Origin: Flavobacterium poyangense
GTDB taxonomy: Bacteria > Bacteroidota > Bacteroidia > Flavobacteriales > Flavobacteriaceae
DNA length: 64,000 bases
NCBI RefSeq assembly: GCF_011751075.1
Contig: NZ_JAALLN010000001.1
Coordinates: 372,001-436,000 of the forward strand
Direction of reading: 5' to 3'
Every line of letters starts with the position of its first letter. Position 1 is the stretch's first letter. Positions 37,997 through 46,328 of the stretch are shown here, piece after piece. The notes beneath the pieces were generated by a model. That model was not told where the DNA came from, did not search any database, and saw nothing but the letters and a program-made list of their open reading frames with translations. Both the position numbers and the translations under genes were made by a program.

Positions 37997-38962
37997 TTAT
38001 CGTTTTGAAAGGAACATATCATCTGCGCGGTGCCGATCAACTGCAGGCAATTTATTGACTTGTTTTGATAACGTAGCTAATATCCACGAAATACTTTCAA
38101 GTATATTTTGATAAAAGATACCACCTAGACCCTCATGTACACTTGTCTTAAATTCAGAATAATTCTCTATAACTGAATTTGTAATATATCCTGAGATTTG
38201 CTCTGTAGTCTCTTCATCAAGTTCAATGTCAGACTTCGACCAAATCAGTCCAAATGGTCGACTTCCCAGATTCTGTTTTATTCTGTCCGAAACCTGCCTT
38301 ATCTGTCTGCGGGCTTTACCAAGACCTTCTCCGGCCAGCATTTCACAATCCGAAAATAAGAGAAATGCATCTCCATTTTGATGAATCCAAGTCGCTCCTT
38401 CGGCATTTGGGTCATTTTGATTAATAGTCCAACTATCAAACCATTCACCAGGGGCATCTGTAAATACCAGCTCCTTTTTTTCTCCAGCGCTATTTCTTAA
38501 AGAAAGATGCAGCAGACCTGGAACCCTACCTGAATTACCGCTGGTATGAGGAGGGAATTGAATATTATTATTTTGTTTCCAGCTTAGATACCATGCAATA
38601 TTTTCCCATCCACTTAAAGTTAATGAACCAGAAAACTGATAATCGCCTATTTTGTGGCCGTTCCTTAGTAGACAATACAAAGTTGCCAGGAATGTTGTTT
38701 TTCCCGCACTTGCAACACCTGTGATGCCAATTAGGATTACTTTGGAGGTCGAGGACAAAAAGTTTAGGTCCTGCATTCCAAAGGTATTTCCTGTCCAGGG
38801 AATACGCAGAAAGTACTCCGAATCAATTTCCTCAGTGCTTTCAATTTCTTCCGTATTGGAACTCTTTTTATAATGCAGGCACTCTTTTAAAACTTCACAA
38901 CCTTCATAATTGCATCCTGTTTCTTCAGGATAACAATCTTCCTTGCTACAATTTCCAGCCAT
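37997..38962 (-). CDS. Double-GTPase system protein, DO-GTPase2 type, with Cys-rich N-terminus
   Basis: The 321-residue protein has seven closely spaced cysteines in its first 30 residues (CSKEDCYPEETGCNYEGC then C near residue 28), likely a small zinc or redox domain. A P-loop follows (GITGVASAGKTTFLATLY), then FTDAPGEWFDSW as switch II and FGLIWSKSDIELD as the NKxD-like motif. This matches DO-GTPase2 of the GAP1/GASH systems. It is separated from both neighbours by 2 nt. Confidence 0.88.
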   Translation of the reverse strand: MAGNCSKEDCYPEETGCNYEGCEVLKECLHYKKSSNTEEIESTEEIDSEYFLRIPWTGNTFGMQDLNFLSSTSKVILIGITGVASAGKTTFLATLYCLLRNGHKIGDYQFSGSLTLSGWENIAWYLSWKQNNNIQFPPHTSGNSGRVPGLLHLSLRNSAGEKKELVFTDAPGEWFDSWTINQNDPNAEGATWIHQNGDAFLLFSDCEMLAGEGLGKARRQIRQVSDRIKQNLGSRPFGLIWSKSDIELDEETTEQISGYITNSVIENYSEFKTSVHEGLGGIFYQNILESISWILATLSKQVNKLPAVDRHRADDMFLSKR

Positions 38963-38964
38963 TG

Positions 38965-40227
38965 CTAAAGGGTAGTTAAATGTTGTGCCATAAAATCATT
39001 CAATACAATTACAGCAATATCATTGAGGGATACTATTTCTGCCTCATCAACTCCTGTATATTGCTTAAATGTATCAACTGTGGTTTTTCCTGCGAAAAGC
39101 AAACCAAAATAATCTGATAAAGAAATTCTTCTAGCTATACTATCTACATCCCTAAAATGATCTTTTAGTGTAGCCTTGTGTTCAGTAGTACTACTAAAAT
39201 TAAGGATTTCAGAGAATGGTCTTTTCTCATCTGCTGTATCTTCTAATATTAATATAGTGTCTCTCAATAAAAAATTGACACTAACAGGAACAATTGCTGG
39301 TAACTGCTGATAAAGGTCACCTGCCATCACGAAAGGCTGAATGTATTTATCAATTGTTCTGTAGCTGTTCTCTAATGAAGTAGAATATAAAGTTTCTTTC
39401 CACCAAAGTAATTTACTTCTTCTTTCTACAGCCTGGATTGATGTAAATGAAGCTTTTAAAGTTTTGTCAAGAGATGTCTTAAAATCTGTAAAGAATTTAT
39501 TTATTGGGGTTTCAATCGAAGTTGGAGATAAGCCATCAGCAAAAGATTTAAAAGTAGCCATCAAAAGATCTTCAATAGCGTTAGTTGCATTTTCTGCAAA
39601 GTGAGTTGACCACTGATCTGGATGATGTACAGGTTGATAGCCATCAGGAGAATTACTCGCAGCAACTTTGAGTTGCGCTTTCAAACTAGTGCTATCAATC
39701 TTAACTTCATTGAATTTCAATCCGCTAACTTTTAATGCGGAGATTTTTAATTCTGGTAGTTCCGTTGTTAATGACCATTCATTAACTGCATGCTTTTCTG
39801 CTATATTTCCAAGTTCATATAGCATTTTTTCAATAATATCTTTTTCTCTGCCTAATTTTGCATAAGGATAAAAATTCGCACCTGTTAAATATATAATTCT
39901 CGCTATAAAGGCATCTTGACTTCCAAGGTCATCCAATGCACATAATATAACGGCTCTCAATAAGGGAATAGGCCTTTCAGTAAACTTAGAACGCAATGCT
40001 TTCCAATGTTCTGATACTATTGCTTCAGTTTCAACTAGAACGGGTTCAGTATCTGAAATCGAAGGATCTAAAGCAACTAAAGTATAATTAATAAGTAAAC
40101 CTTTGTTTGCTTCCAATTTAGTACGCAAATCTTCTATTGACTTTGTAATATGTATCAGTCTTTCATCACTATCCCCTAAATCCAAAAGTCCAGCCTGAAG
40201 AAAAGGCTGTAACAACTTACTTTCCAT
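38965..40227 (-). CDS. GTPase-associated system helical protein (GASH)
   Basis: A 420-residue, almost entirely helical cytoplasmic protein with no catalytic motif. The N-terminal pattern (LLQPFLQAGLLDLGDSDERL ... FTERPIPLLRAVILCALDDL) matches the GASH domain of GTPase-associated systems. It is the first gene of the minus-strand operon (GASH, DO-GTPase2, DO-GTPase1, GAP1-EAD1, NP-EAD1), all spaced by 2 nt or overlapping. It may sense the trigger or scaffold the GTPases. Confidence 0.85.
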   Translation of the reverse strand: MESKLLQPFLQAGLLDLGDSDERLIHITKSIEDLRTKLEANKGLLINYTLVALDPSISDTEPVLVETEAIVSEHWKALRSKFTERPIPLLRAVILCALDDLGSQDAFIARIIYLTGANFYPYAKLGREKDIIEKMLYELGNIAEKHAVNEWSLTTELPELKISALKVSGLKFNEVKIDSTSLKAQLKVAASNSPDGYQPVHHPDQWSTHFAENATNAIEDLLMATFKSFADGLSPTSIETPINKFFTDFKTSLDKTLKASFTSIQAVERRSKLLWWKETLYSTSLENSYRTIDKYIQPFVMAGDLYQQLPAIVPVSVNFLLRDTILILEDTADEKRPFSEILNFSSTTEHKATLKDHFRDVDSIARRISLSDYFGLLFAGKTTVDTFKQYTGVDEAEIVSLNDIAVIVLNDFMAQHLTTL

Positions 40228-40967
40228 ATTTTATTTTTTTTCTTTTTTGTAATTGACTTTTTGTAATTCCATTTCTAAGAAAATATACCATTACCTAATA
40301 TACTGTGCTTAGCCATTTTTAAAATTATTTTAATTAAGATAAATATTATCTTTTCATTTATTTTTTATTTAAGGGAAACCTTATTTTAAATATTTAACAA
40401 ACTATTTCAAATATATTAATTAAAACGACATCGCTTAATACGTATTTATACCTGTTTACTTAAATTATTATTATAATACATACTTTTTTTTAAAGATTTA
40501 AACAACAAATTACCACGCAGCCATTTATTTTGATCAAATACAAAAAATGTTTAAACCGCTTCGTGATAAATTAGAGCATTTGGAAAAAACTTATTGAGAG
40601 AAAATCTATTACTAGAGAAAATCAAAATGAACTGCTTAAAATTTAACAAGCATCAAAACTTTTAACTTACTTGGTATCCAAAATCTACAGATAAGTATAT
40701 AAAATAGAAATTCCAACCTATAAAAAAGAAAAAAACACAAACATGAGTTAATGAAATTGATTAAATCGGACCAAGTAAAAACTCATTGAGAAATCCAAAA
40801 GTGCGCCATAATAACTATAAAAAATGGTACTTTAAAAAGCTAATATTTCCTAAATTTTATATATTTGTATTATACTATTGAGAGTCCGATTTTTAAAAAC
40901 GGACCTATAGGTGTACCTAAGCTTACAAAGGACTGAAAACACCAGTAATTGCTGGGATCTAGATATT
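40228..40967. other. AT-rich intergenic region upstream of the conflict operon
   Basis: I found no gene. The region has long A/T runs and small hairpins near its right end (AGTCCG...CGGACT-like at ~40880-40903; CCAGTAATTGCTGG at ~40942). It should include the promoter of the GASH operon near 40228-40300 and is likely the junction between the defence island and the prophage-like element. Confidence 0.5.
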
Positions 40968-40991
40968 GGTTGCGGTACCTCTTTCTCCGCT
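40968..40991 (+). other. Possible attachment site (tRNA 3'-end-like remnant)
   Basis: GGTTGCGGTACCTCTTTCTCCGCT resembles the 3' end of a Ser-type tRNA (T-arm plus acceptor TTCTCCGC), and is followed at once by a terminator and, 122 nt on, by the integrase gene. tRNA 3' ends are common attB sites for tyrosine recombinases. No second copy is in the window, so the other end of the element should lie to the right of it. Confidence 0.3.
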
Positions 40992-40992
40992 G

Positions 40993-41036
40993 AAAAACCC
41001 GCAACCCTTACAAACATTAGGCTTAGCGGGTTTTTT
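40993..41036 (+). terminator. Hairpin terminator upstream of the integrase gene
   Basis: AAAAACCCGC and GCGGGTTTTTT (10 bp) bracket a 23-nt loop. The right arm runs into a T tract, so it ends transcription coming from the left; it may have belonged to a host tRNA gene. Confidence 0.7.
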
Positions 41037-41112
41037 CTTTTAAACCCTGTGTCAAAAATGTGACACCTCTATTTGGTTCAAAAAACACTGTTTTTTAGAG
41101 CTAAATAAAAAA

Positions 41113-42288
41113 ATGCAAAATCTCAAAGAAACCTCTCCTTCACGTAAAAATGCAGCAATTGCATTTGTAGATTACAAACCTGCAGAACTAAGAACTTGTA
41201 AGACTTGGATAATTGTTTATTATGCCAGAAATCCAACAACGAACGAAATGGAACGATTCCGTAATCGTGTTCCAGTACTAAAAAACTTGCGAGAACGAAA
41301 AGAATACGCCCAAAAAATAGTATTTGAACTAAACGAAAAGCTCAAGAATGGATGGCTACCTTTTTATGAAGTCTCAGATATAAAGGAATTTAAAACAACA
41401 TCTTACTGCGTGGATTTGTACATAGAATATCTCGAAAAAGATTTTAATGCAAACGAAAAAAGATACGACACCCTGCGATCTTATAAAAATGTAACAAAAA
41501 AATTCTATGCCTATCTGTTAGAAAAAGAACCAAAAACGAAATTAATCTTAGAAATAAAAAAAGATATCATTGTTCGCTATTTAGATTATCTCTTTTATGC
41601 TAAAGAAGTTAAAGCCGTTACATACAATAATAACCTTATTCTTTTAGGTATATTCTTTAAATGGTGCGTTGAACGTGGATATCTAAAAAATAATCCAACA
41701 GAAGGGATTTTAAAGAAGAAAAAGCAACCTAAAGTTAGGCAAGTACTAAATGCAGAAGTTAAAGCCAAACTCAAAGCATACGGAGAAAACAATACAGCTT
41801 TTTACGCTGCCTGTATGCTTGCTTACTATTGCTACATACGAACTACGGAGCTGACTAAAATAAAAGTGCGTGACGTTAAATTGTTTGATGGCTATATAAT
41901 ATTGCATGGTAGTAACACCAAAAATAAGAAAGATGAAGCAGTTACCATTCCAAATCAATTAGTGAAATTGTTAGCCATTCATTTAGAAAAAGCCAACAAT
42001 CAGGATTACCTTTTTGGTTATGATAATTTCGCATCCGGAACAAAGCAGTTAACAGCTAAAAAAATTACGGGTAAATGGAATAATTTTAGAACAAAACACA
42101 AGGTGGCAAGCATATATCAATTTTATTCTTTAAAAGACACAGGCATTACGGATTTGCTCAATAGCGGTGTTCCTGCTATAAAAGTGCGAGATCAAGCCCG
42201 TCACTATGATTTAAAAATTACTGAAGGATACACCTCACGAAATAAATCTTGTGATGAAACGGTTAGGAATTCTAATTTTAATTTTTAG
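41113..42288 (+). CDS. Tyrosine recombinase (phage-type integrase)
   Basis: The 391-residue protein has an N-terminal arm-type region, a SAM-like core-binding domain (~110-215) and a catalytic domain from ~225. Catalytic residues visible include Arg in CYIRTTELTKI, Lys in GSNTKNKKDEAV, a HxxR-like pattern degenerate at YQFYSLKDTGITDLL, His/Tyr in DQARHYDLKITEGY (RHYD then Tyr nucleophile). The first HxxR histidine appears as Tyr/Ser (YSLKDTG), a known variation in Bacteroidota integrases. It is at the left end of the element and probably integrates it. Confidence 0.88.
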   Translation: MQNLKETSPSRKNAAIAFVDYKPAELRTCKTWIIVYYARNPTTNEMERFRNRVPVLKNLRERKEYAQKIVFELNEKLKNGWLPFYEVSDIKEFKTTSYCVDLYIEYLEKDFNANEKRYDTLRSYKNVTKKFYAYLLEKEPKTKLILEIKKDIIVRYLDYLFYAKEVKAVTYNNNLILLGIFFKWCVERGYLKNNPTEGILKKKKQPKVRQVLNAEVKAKLKAYGENNTAFYAACMLAYYCYIRTTELTKIKVRDVKLFDGYIILHGSNTKNKKDEAVTIPNQLVKLLAIHLEKANNQDYLFGYDNFASGTKQLTAKKITGKWNNFRTKHKVASIYQFYSLKDTGITDLLNSGVPAIKVRDQARHYDLKITEGYTSRNKSCDETVRNSNFNF

Positions 42289-42310
42289 CACACACCAAGG
42301 GCGGGTATAG

Positions 42311-42339
42311 AAAAAAAATGTAAACATTATAAACAATTG
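42311..42339 (+). repeat. Left copy of the 29-bp inverted repeat bounding the element
   Basis: This sequence, centred on TAAACATTATAAACAATTG, recurs inverted at 63651-63679 with one mismatch in 29. It lies just after the integrase gene. Near it are TTGTAAAC-type motifs (42379-42400). It may mark a terminus, a replication site, or paired regulatory sites. Confidence 0.75.
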
Positions 42340-42378
42340 ATTTTTTAACAACAACGCACTAACAAACAACACATTAAC

Positions 42379-42400
42379 ATGTTTACAAGTCGTTTACAAA
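42379..42400 (-). repeat. Paired TTGTAAAC motifs, left end
   Basis: On the minus strand two TTGTAAAC-type motifs lie 11-12 nt apart; the plus strand reads GTTTACAA then GTTTACAA. Similar motifs occur in the opposite orientation at 63582-63617, so both ends of the element share them. The number and spacing suggest protein-binding iterons. Confidence 0.6.
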
Positions 42401-42506
42401 CTGTTATTTTAGCAATTTTTATTTATAAACTCGAATGGAAAAATTTATAAACATTGAAGGGATTAGGGTAAAAAAACGTTTCTCCCATAAAGCTAATGCA
42501 AAAACA

Positions 42507-42573
42507 AATGTAGATTTTTCTCAATCAGATCCTTTGTTCCGGATTTTCCTGGCACGCAAAATAATCTACATTT
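42507..42573 (-). repeat. 65-bp inverted-repeat element, copy 1
   Basis: ATGTAGATTTTT ... ATAATCTACAT arms enclose an inner GATCC...TTCCTGG block. It shares CCTGGCACGCAAA with copy 3 but lacks the CTGCAG core. It is the only copy not directly upstream of a minus-strand gene: it lies beyond the end of the operon, between integrase and terminator. Confidence 0.75.
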
Positions 42574-42587
42574 GAAAAAACATAAAA

Positions 42588-42616
42588 AAACCGTCACAAA
42601 ACTTTTGCGACGGTTT
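42588..42616 (-). terminator. Terminator of the minus-strand late operon
   Basis: AAACCGTC and GACGGTTT (8 bp) enclose a 13-nt loop, with an A-run on the left that becomes a U-run in the minus-strand transcript. It lies 35 nt beyond the last gene. Confidence 0.75.
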
Positions 42617-42650
42617 CTAACCAAAATTAACTAACTATAATTATCAAAAC

Positions 42651-43490
42651 CTATTCAGGGGTATATTGAGGAATAAACATTACTTCAGCGTTATACATAG
42701 GTGTTTTTATAACCAGCCCGTTATTAATACCAACAGCATCATTTTGTTTGAGAAAATAGCATCCTGTTGGATGATTGGGATTAACCTGAGGTCGCCCAAA
42801 ACATTTATCATGTACAAAGAGCTCATTTGTCCTCACGTCTAAAAGAAAATCAACAGTTAACATTTTCTGACCGTTTTCGGTTGGTATATTGGACAATTCG
42901 GGCTTAAATGCAATATACATATCCATAAAACGGGTATAATCCCAGAAAGAGCAAATTTTAGGGTTATCACCGTAGAAGTTGACAAAAGGCTTTTTCTTTC
43001 TGTTATCAAATGTTTCATTGACCACTACTTTAGATTGATACTCCATAACATTTGGATCAAATAAAAAAGAGCATCGCACAATATAAGGGTTCTCTTCCTG
43101 CAGAAAATAACTCCCATCGCACAAATAAGGGTTAACATACTTATGCAAATAAGCAGGTGTTGGAAAATCCTTTATAAATACTTCCTGTACAGCTGGTGCA
43201 GTTGATTGATAGAAAAAAAGCGTTGATAACTTCGTTAGAAATTCATTGAAACTCGAAGCTTCAATAACAGGATCACACAGCTCGCAATTTATTTGTTTAT
43301 AATCCAGTACTAAAGGATTCTCTCCAAAGATAGAATTCGACTGAATTTTGAACTTGTCTTTACTCTCAGGGATTATCAGTAGATTCTGAGCAGGATTAAA
43401 AGAAGTAATCAGCGTATTATCCAATTTCTTGAGTAATACATTGCCGTTACTTTCCTTTATGAATTTTATGATTCTTTTATCCTCTGACAT
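42651..43490 (-). CDS. Last gene of the late operon, possible virion surface protein
   Basis: A 279-residue beta-rich protein without signal peptide or membrane segment. It has an N-terminal module (LLKKLDNTLITSFNPAQNLL, SIFGENPLVLDYKQI) and several cysteines in the middle and C-terminal parts (INCELCDP, PYLCDGSY, VRCSFLF, KICSFWDY, DKCFGRP, GCYFL). Its terminal position and beta-rich make-up would fit a spike or receptor-binding protein, but I recognise no family. Confidence 0.55.
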   Translation of the reverse strand: MSEDKRIIKFIKESNGNVLLKKLDNTLITSFNPAQNLLIIPESKDKFKIQSNSIFGENPLVLDYKQINCELCDPVIEASSFNEFLTKLSTLFFYQSTAPAVQEVFIKDFPTPAYLHKYVNPYLCDGSYFLQEENPYIVRCSFLFDPNVMEYQSKVVVNETFDNRKKKPFVNFYGDNPKICSFWDYTRFMDMYIAFKPELSNIPTENGQKMLTVDFLLDVRTNELFVHDKCFGRPQVNPNHPTGCYFLKQNDAVGINNGLVIKTPMYNAEVMFIPQYTPE

Positions 43491-43495
43491 CTTTT

Positions 43496-43696
43496 TTACT
43501 TTTTAGATTTTGAAGCCTTTTTTACCGTTTTCTTTTTTACGGGCTTGGTCTTTGCAGCTTCTACTTTGACAATTTTACCACCTTTAACATATTTAAAACC
43601 TTTTTTTAGTGTTCCATCGGTTTTAAGCCCTGTAGATTTTACAACACTTCTACATACTTTTTTTAATCCTTTTACTGTTTTTTTTGTTACTGCCAT
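43496..43696 (-). CDS. Small Lys-rich basic protein
   Basis: A 66-residue protein in which about a third of residues are Lys (ends KKKTVKKASKSKK), with a short core GLKTDGTLKKGFKYVKGGK. Such proteins bind DNA or acidic surfaces; a genome-condensing virion protein is possible. It lies 35 nt downstream of inverted-repeat element 2 and 5 nt before the final gene. Confidence 0.65.
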   Translation of the reverse strand: MAVTKKTVKGLKKVCRSVVKSTGLKTDGTLKKGFKYVKGGKIVKVEAAKTKPVKKKTVKKASKSKK

Positions 43697-43730
43697 GATG
43701 TATTGATTTTTGATTGATGATTTATTGAAT

Positions 43731-43795
43731 TGTAGATTTTTTTTAACCGGATCTTCGCCTGCAGCTTTTCCTGGTTCACGAAAAAATCTACTTTT
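43731..43795 (-). repeat. 65-bp inverted-repeat element, copy 2
   Basis: TGTAGATTTTTTTT / AAAAAATCTACTTTT arms with AACCGGATC, CTGCAG and TTTTCCTGG in the core. It fills the gap between the ATPase stop (43797) and the basic protein start (43696), 35 nt before that start. Confidence 0.85.
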
Positions 43796-43796
43796 A

Positions 43797-44936
43797 TTAA
43801 CTTACTGTAAATGATAATTTTTTGTTTTTTGGTGTGGGTTCTGGCGATGCTTCGGGTTCTTCCCGCTGCAGCTTCTTATTGAAAATATTAAATTTTAAAG
43901 TGTCAAGAGGTTTACTTTGATAACGGTTCTTATCGGCATAGATGTAATTTTCTCTATAGTCGGATTTCTTTTCGGTAAATAAAACCACATCGGCATCAAA
44001 CTGACTTTTACTGCCTCCTCTCATTTTGCCGTCTGTGGTTTGCTGAAAAATGACAATAAACAATTTACCGTTGTATTTCTTTCTTAAATCCTTATCCACT
44101 TCAAAACCTTTGCACATTTCCTGCATTTTAGAAAAACTATCGATAATGATAACATCGCTGTTTTGTATGAGTTTTTCTAAATCCGAAATACTTTTAATTT
44201 CGGGAGCTTCAATGTTTTGCAAAGCCTTTTGATTTAAATATTCTTCCGCTTTAGCATAGTACAAACTACTCTCGGGATGCTCTTCTATACTGGCATGCCC
44301 TACTTTGTAATTCTGAGCCAATGCGTTAATAAACTGAAAACACATTCGGGTTTTCATAGAGCCCTGACCGCCAGTTAAAGAGATCACAACACTTTCTTTT
44401 TCTTTAATCTCAATTTCTCCAAGAAACTCGGCAATGTCTTTATGCTCTACTTTATAAAAATCAACCTGAGTCGGTTTGTTTGCCATCTTATAAGCGAGAG
44501 AATTTTTATTTACCGTTTCTTTTAAGGCTGCAATCTTTGGCTTTGCAATGGGCTTTGCAATGGATTTTACTACAGTTTCTGTTTTTTTAATTGGCGTTGC
44601 AATTGGCTTTTTTACTTTTGCAGCTTTAGTCAAACTATCAGACAAATTCAATTGTTTTGTATTCGCTTTTACTTTTGTCTTTCTTTTACGAATCGTTTTT
44701 GCAATTACTTTTTTAACGGGTTTGAAAGCCTGTTTTACACCATTAAGCCCATAAGGTTCTACCAGATTGTTAATTTCAATTAGAAAAGTATCATCTGAGA
44801 AAGCCTGCAGCACTTTTATAACTCGCTTTGAGATAACGGTATGCTTTTGCTTTTCAGCTCGCATAAGTAAATCTTCGAGTGTTTTTCGGGACACAATGAG
44901 TCCGTTAAGGCTGTTAAATTCTTGCGCTAATGTCAT
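43797..44936 (-). CDS. RadA/RecA-like ATPase
   Basis: The 379-residue protein has a basic, low-complexity region (~85-150) and then a RecA-fold ATPase: Walker A variant LTGGQGSMKTRMCFQF, a RadA-like GHASIEEHPESSLYYAKAEE segment and Walker B DVIIIDSFSKMQ, with VIFQQTTDGKMRGGSKSQFD further on. The Walker A lysine is present. It resembles RadA more than FtsK/HerA packaging ATPases. It may serve in recombination or in genome packaging of this element; the genome context does not decide which. Confidence 0.7.
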   Translation of the reverse strand: MTLAQEFNSLNGLIVSRKTLEDLLMRAEKQKHTVISKRVIKVLQAFSDDTFLIEINNLVEPYGLNGVKQAFKPVKKVIAKTIRKRKTKVKANTKQLNLSDSLTKAAKVKKPIATPIKKTETVVKSIAKPIAKPKIAALKETVNKNSLAYKMANKPTQVDFYKVEHKDIAEFLGEIEIKEKESVVISLTGGQGSMKTRMCFQFINALAQNYKVGHASIEEHPESSLYYAKAEEYLNQKALQNIEAPEIKSISDLEKLIQNSDVIIIDSFSKMQEMCKGFEVDKDLRKKYNGKLFIVIFQQTTDGKMRGGSKSQFDADVVLFTEKKSDYRENYIYADKNRYQSKPLDTLKFNIFNKKLQREEPEASPEPTPKNKKLSFTVS

Positions 44937-44937
44937 T

Positions 44938-45420
44938 TTAATTAATTTTATGTTCTGCGCCTAAAACACTTACAATAGCTTCAATGCGAATATCACTACT
45001 CTTAAAGTTACTTGTAGCCATTGCAGCCAATACATTTACAATGGTGGTTTGCAAATCCATTTGAACCGGAACGTTTGGGATTACAATACTGGAATTAGCG
45101 GCAATAGTGATGGCATCGACATTCACGTTTGCGCTTCCGAGCAGCATATTTTTTTTATCGTAAAACAAGATTCGTTTAAGCCTTACAGCGGTGATCTTTG
45201 CACTGAAATTCTCTGAGGTAGGATTAGTGAGTTTCAAATCTAAATTGAAAGTGATATAAGGTCTTGCATCATTCCACTTGGCATCCAATTTTTTAAAAGC
45301 CACCGGATAGATTCTGACATACTGAAATTGTTCAATTATCTTTTTCACTCTGTGCTGTAAAAAGAAATAACCTGCAATGGCTACTATTCCCGTTCCGATA
45401 ACTATTTTTTTAAGACTCAT
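44938..45420 (-). CDS. Membrane-anchored LEA2/WHy-like protein
   Basis: A 160-residue protein with one N-terminal membrane segment (IVIGTGIVAIAGYFFLQ) and a beta-rich extramembrane part resembling the LEA-2/WHy domain (ITFNLDLKLTNPTSENFSAK, VNVDAITIAANSSIVIPNVP). It is likely a virion or envelope membrane protein in this prophage. Spaced 12 nt from the next gene. Confidence 0.6.
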   Translation of the reverse strand: MSLKKIVIGTGIVAIAGYFFLQHRVKKIIEQFQYVRIYPVAFKKLDAKWNDARPYITFNLDLKLTNPTSENFSAKITAVRLKRILFYDKKNMLLGSANVNVDAITIAANSSIVIPNVPVQMDLQTTIVNVLAAMATSNFKSSDIRIEAIVSVLGAEHKIN

Positions 45421-45432
45421 TTGCTTGGTTGT

Positions 45433-45987
45433 TTAAATAAAAATTCGTCCAATTCGCCACGATAGAAACACTAAAAAAGCGCCCCCTAAATACGCTAAGA
45501 TTTTAACCCAAAAAGGAATAAATTTTACTTGAACATATTCTATAGATTTATCCCCTTTGAGATAGACGTATTCTTTACTTATGGCCGTGGTTTCGTTTTT
45601 GGTTTGCGCTATTTTCTGCCACGCTATGATTTGATTCTTTAAGCTATCGTAATAAATCCCCGTCTCATTATCCCCTGATTTTTTAGAAGTGTTCAGTAAT
45701 TGCAAAACCCGCTCTACTTCTGCTTTGGTAATGCTGTCACATTCGGGTTTAGCGGTTTGAATTTTGGGCACTTGTATTTTTAAAGTGTCATTCACGGCGT
45801 TGTTTACAACCGTTATTTTAGTGCTGTCTTTCTTATGAGTAATAACCTTTTCTATAGTACGGTTGTTCTGAATTGGTTTAGAAGCGCAGCCATGCAATAA
45901 AATACATAGCGCAAAATAAATAAGCAGAAAAGCTATTACTTTCAGGAACAATTTGAAAGGATTTTGAGGGGTGGTGCTGCTTATCAT
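45433..45987 (-). CDS. Candidate unimolecular spanin
   Basis: The 184-residue protein has an N-terminal hydrophobic signal ending in a lipobox-like LLHGCAS (cysteine near residue 30) and a C-terminal membrane segment (VKILAYLGGAFLVFLSW), with a soluble region between. That is the topology of unimolecular spanins, which link outer and inner membrane. It overlaps the holin-like gene by 4 nt (ATGA type) and lies one gene away from the endolysin. The lipobox has His at -2, so lipidation is plausible but unproved. Confidence 0.6.
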   Translation of the reverse strand: MISSTTPQNPFKLFLKVIAFLLIYFALCILLHGCASKPIQNNRTIEKVITHKKDSTKITVVNNAVNDTLKIQVPKIQTAKPECDSITKAEVERVLQLLNTSKKSGDNETGIYYDSLKNQIIAWQKIAQTKNETTAISKEYVYLKGDKSIEYVQVKFIPFWVKILAYLGGAFLVFLSWRIGRIFI

Positions 45988-46328
45988 GATTTCTTTAGTT
46001 TAAGTTTTAACATTGTTTTTAAACCATCAAAAAGGCTGCTTATTAACTCCTCTACTTCGCTATGAATAAGGGTTGATAATGAACCGCCCCAAGCGCAGAT
46101 TACATAAGTAAACATCTTGTTAATGTTTAAATACTGATCGCAAACCGTATAGACGGAGAAGGCAACAAAAAAGCTTATGAAGGCTTCAGCCAGAAACCAA
46201 CTAAGTCGTGGTTTTTTGCCTTTTTGGATGGCGAAATAGATTTTCATAAAAACCCCTGCCAGTACTACAATGAGGAATAAAAAATAATCCTGATAATATT
46301 TAAGTTCGTTTATTATTGTCTTTATCAT
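45984..46328 (-). CDS. Holin-like membrane protein
   Basis: A 114-residue protein with about three membrane segments (FLFLIVVLAGVFMKIYFA, AFISFFVAFSVYTV, MFTYVICAWGGSLSTLI) and a basic C-terminal tail (MLKLKLKKS). This size and topology match phage holins. It sits directly between the endolysin and the spanin-like gene, overlapping both. Confidence 0.7.
   Translation of the reverse strand: MIKTIINELKYYQDYFLFLIVVLAGVFMKIYFAIQKGKKPRLSWFLAEAFISFFVAFSVYTVCDQYLNINKMFTYVICAWGGSLSTLIHSEVEELISSLFDGLKTMLKLKLKKS

Noticed and set aside
40880..40955. tmRNA or other structured RNA before the integrase
   Set aside because: Small hairpins are present but no tmRNA-like termini or tag sequence; too little to call an RNA gene.
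41113..42288. Transposase instead of integrase
   Set aside because: The catalytic order (Arg, Lys, RHYD, Tyr) and the SAM-like domain are those of tyrosine recombinases.
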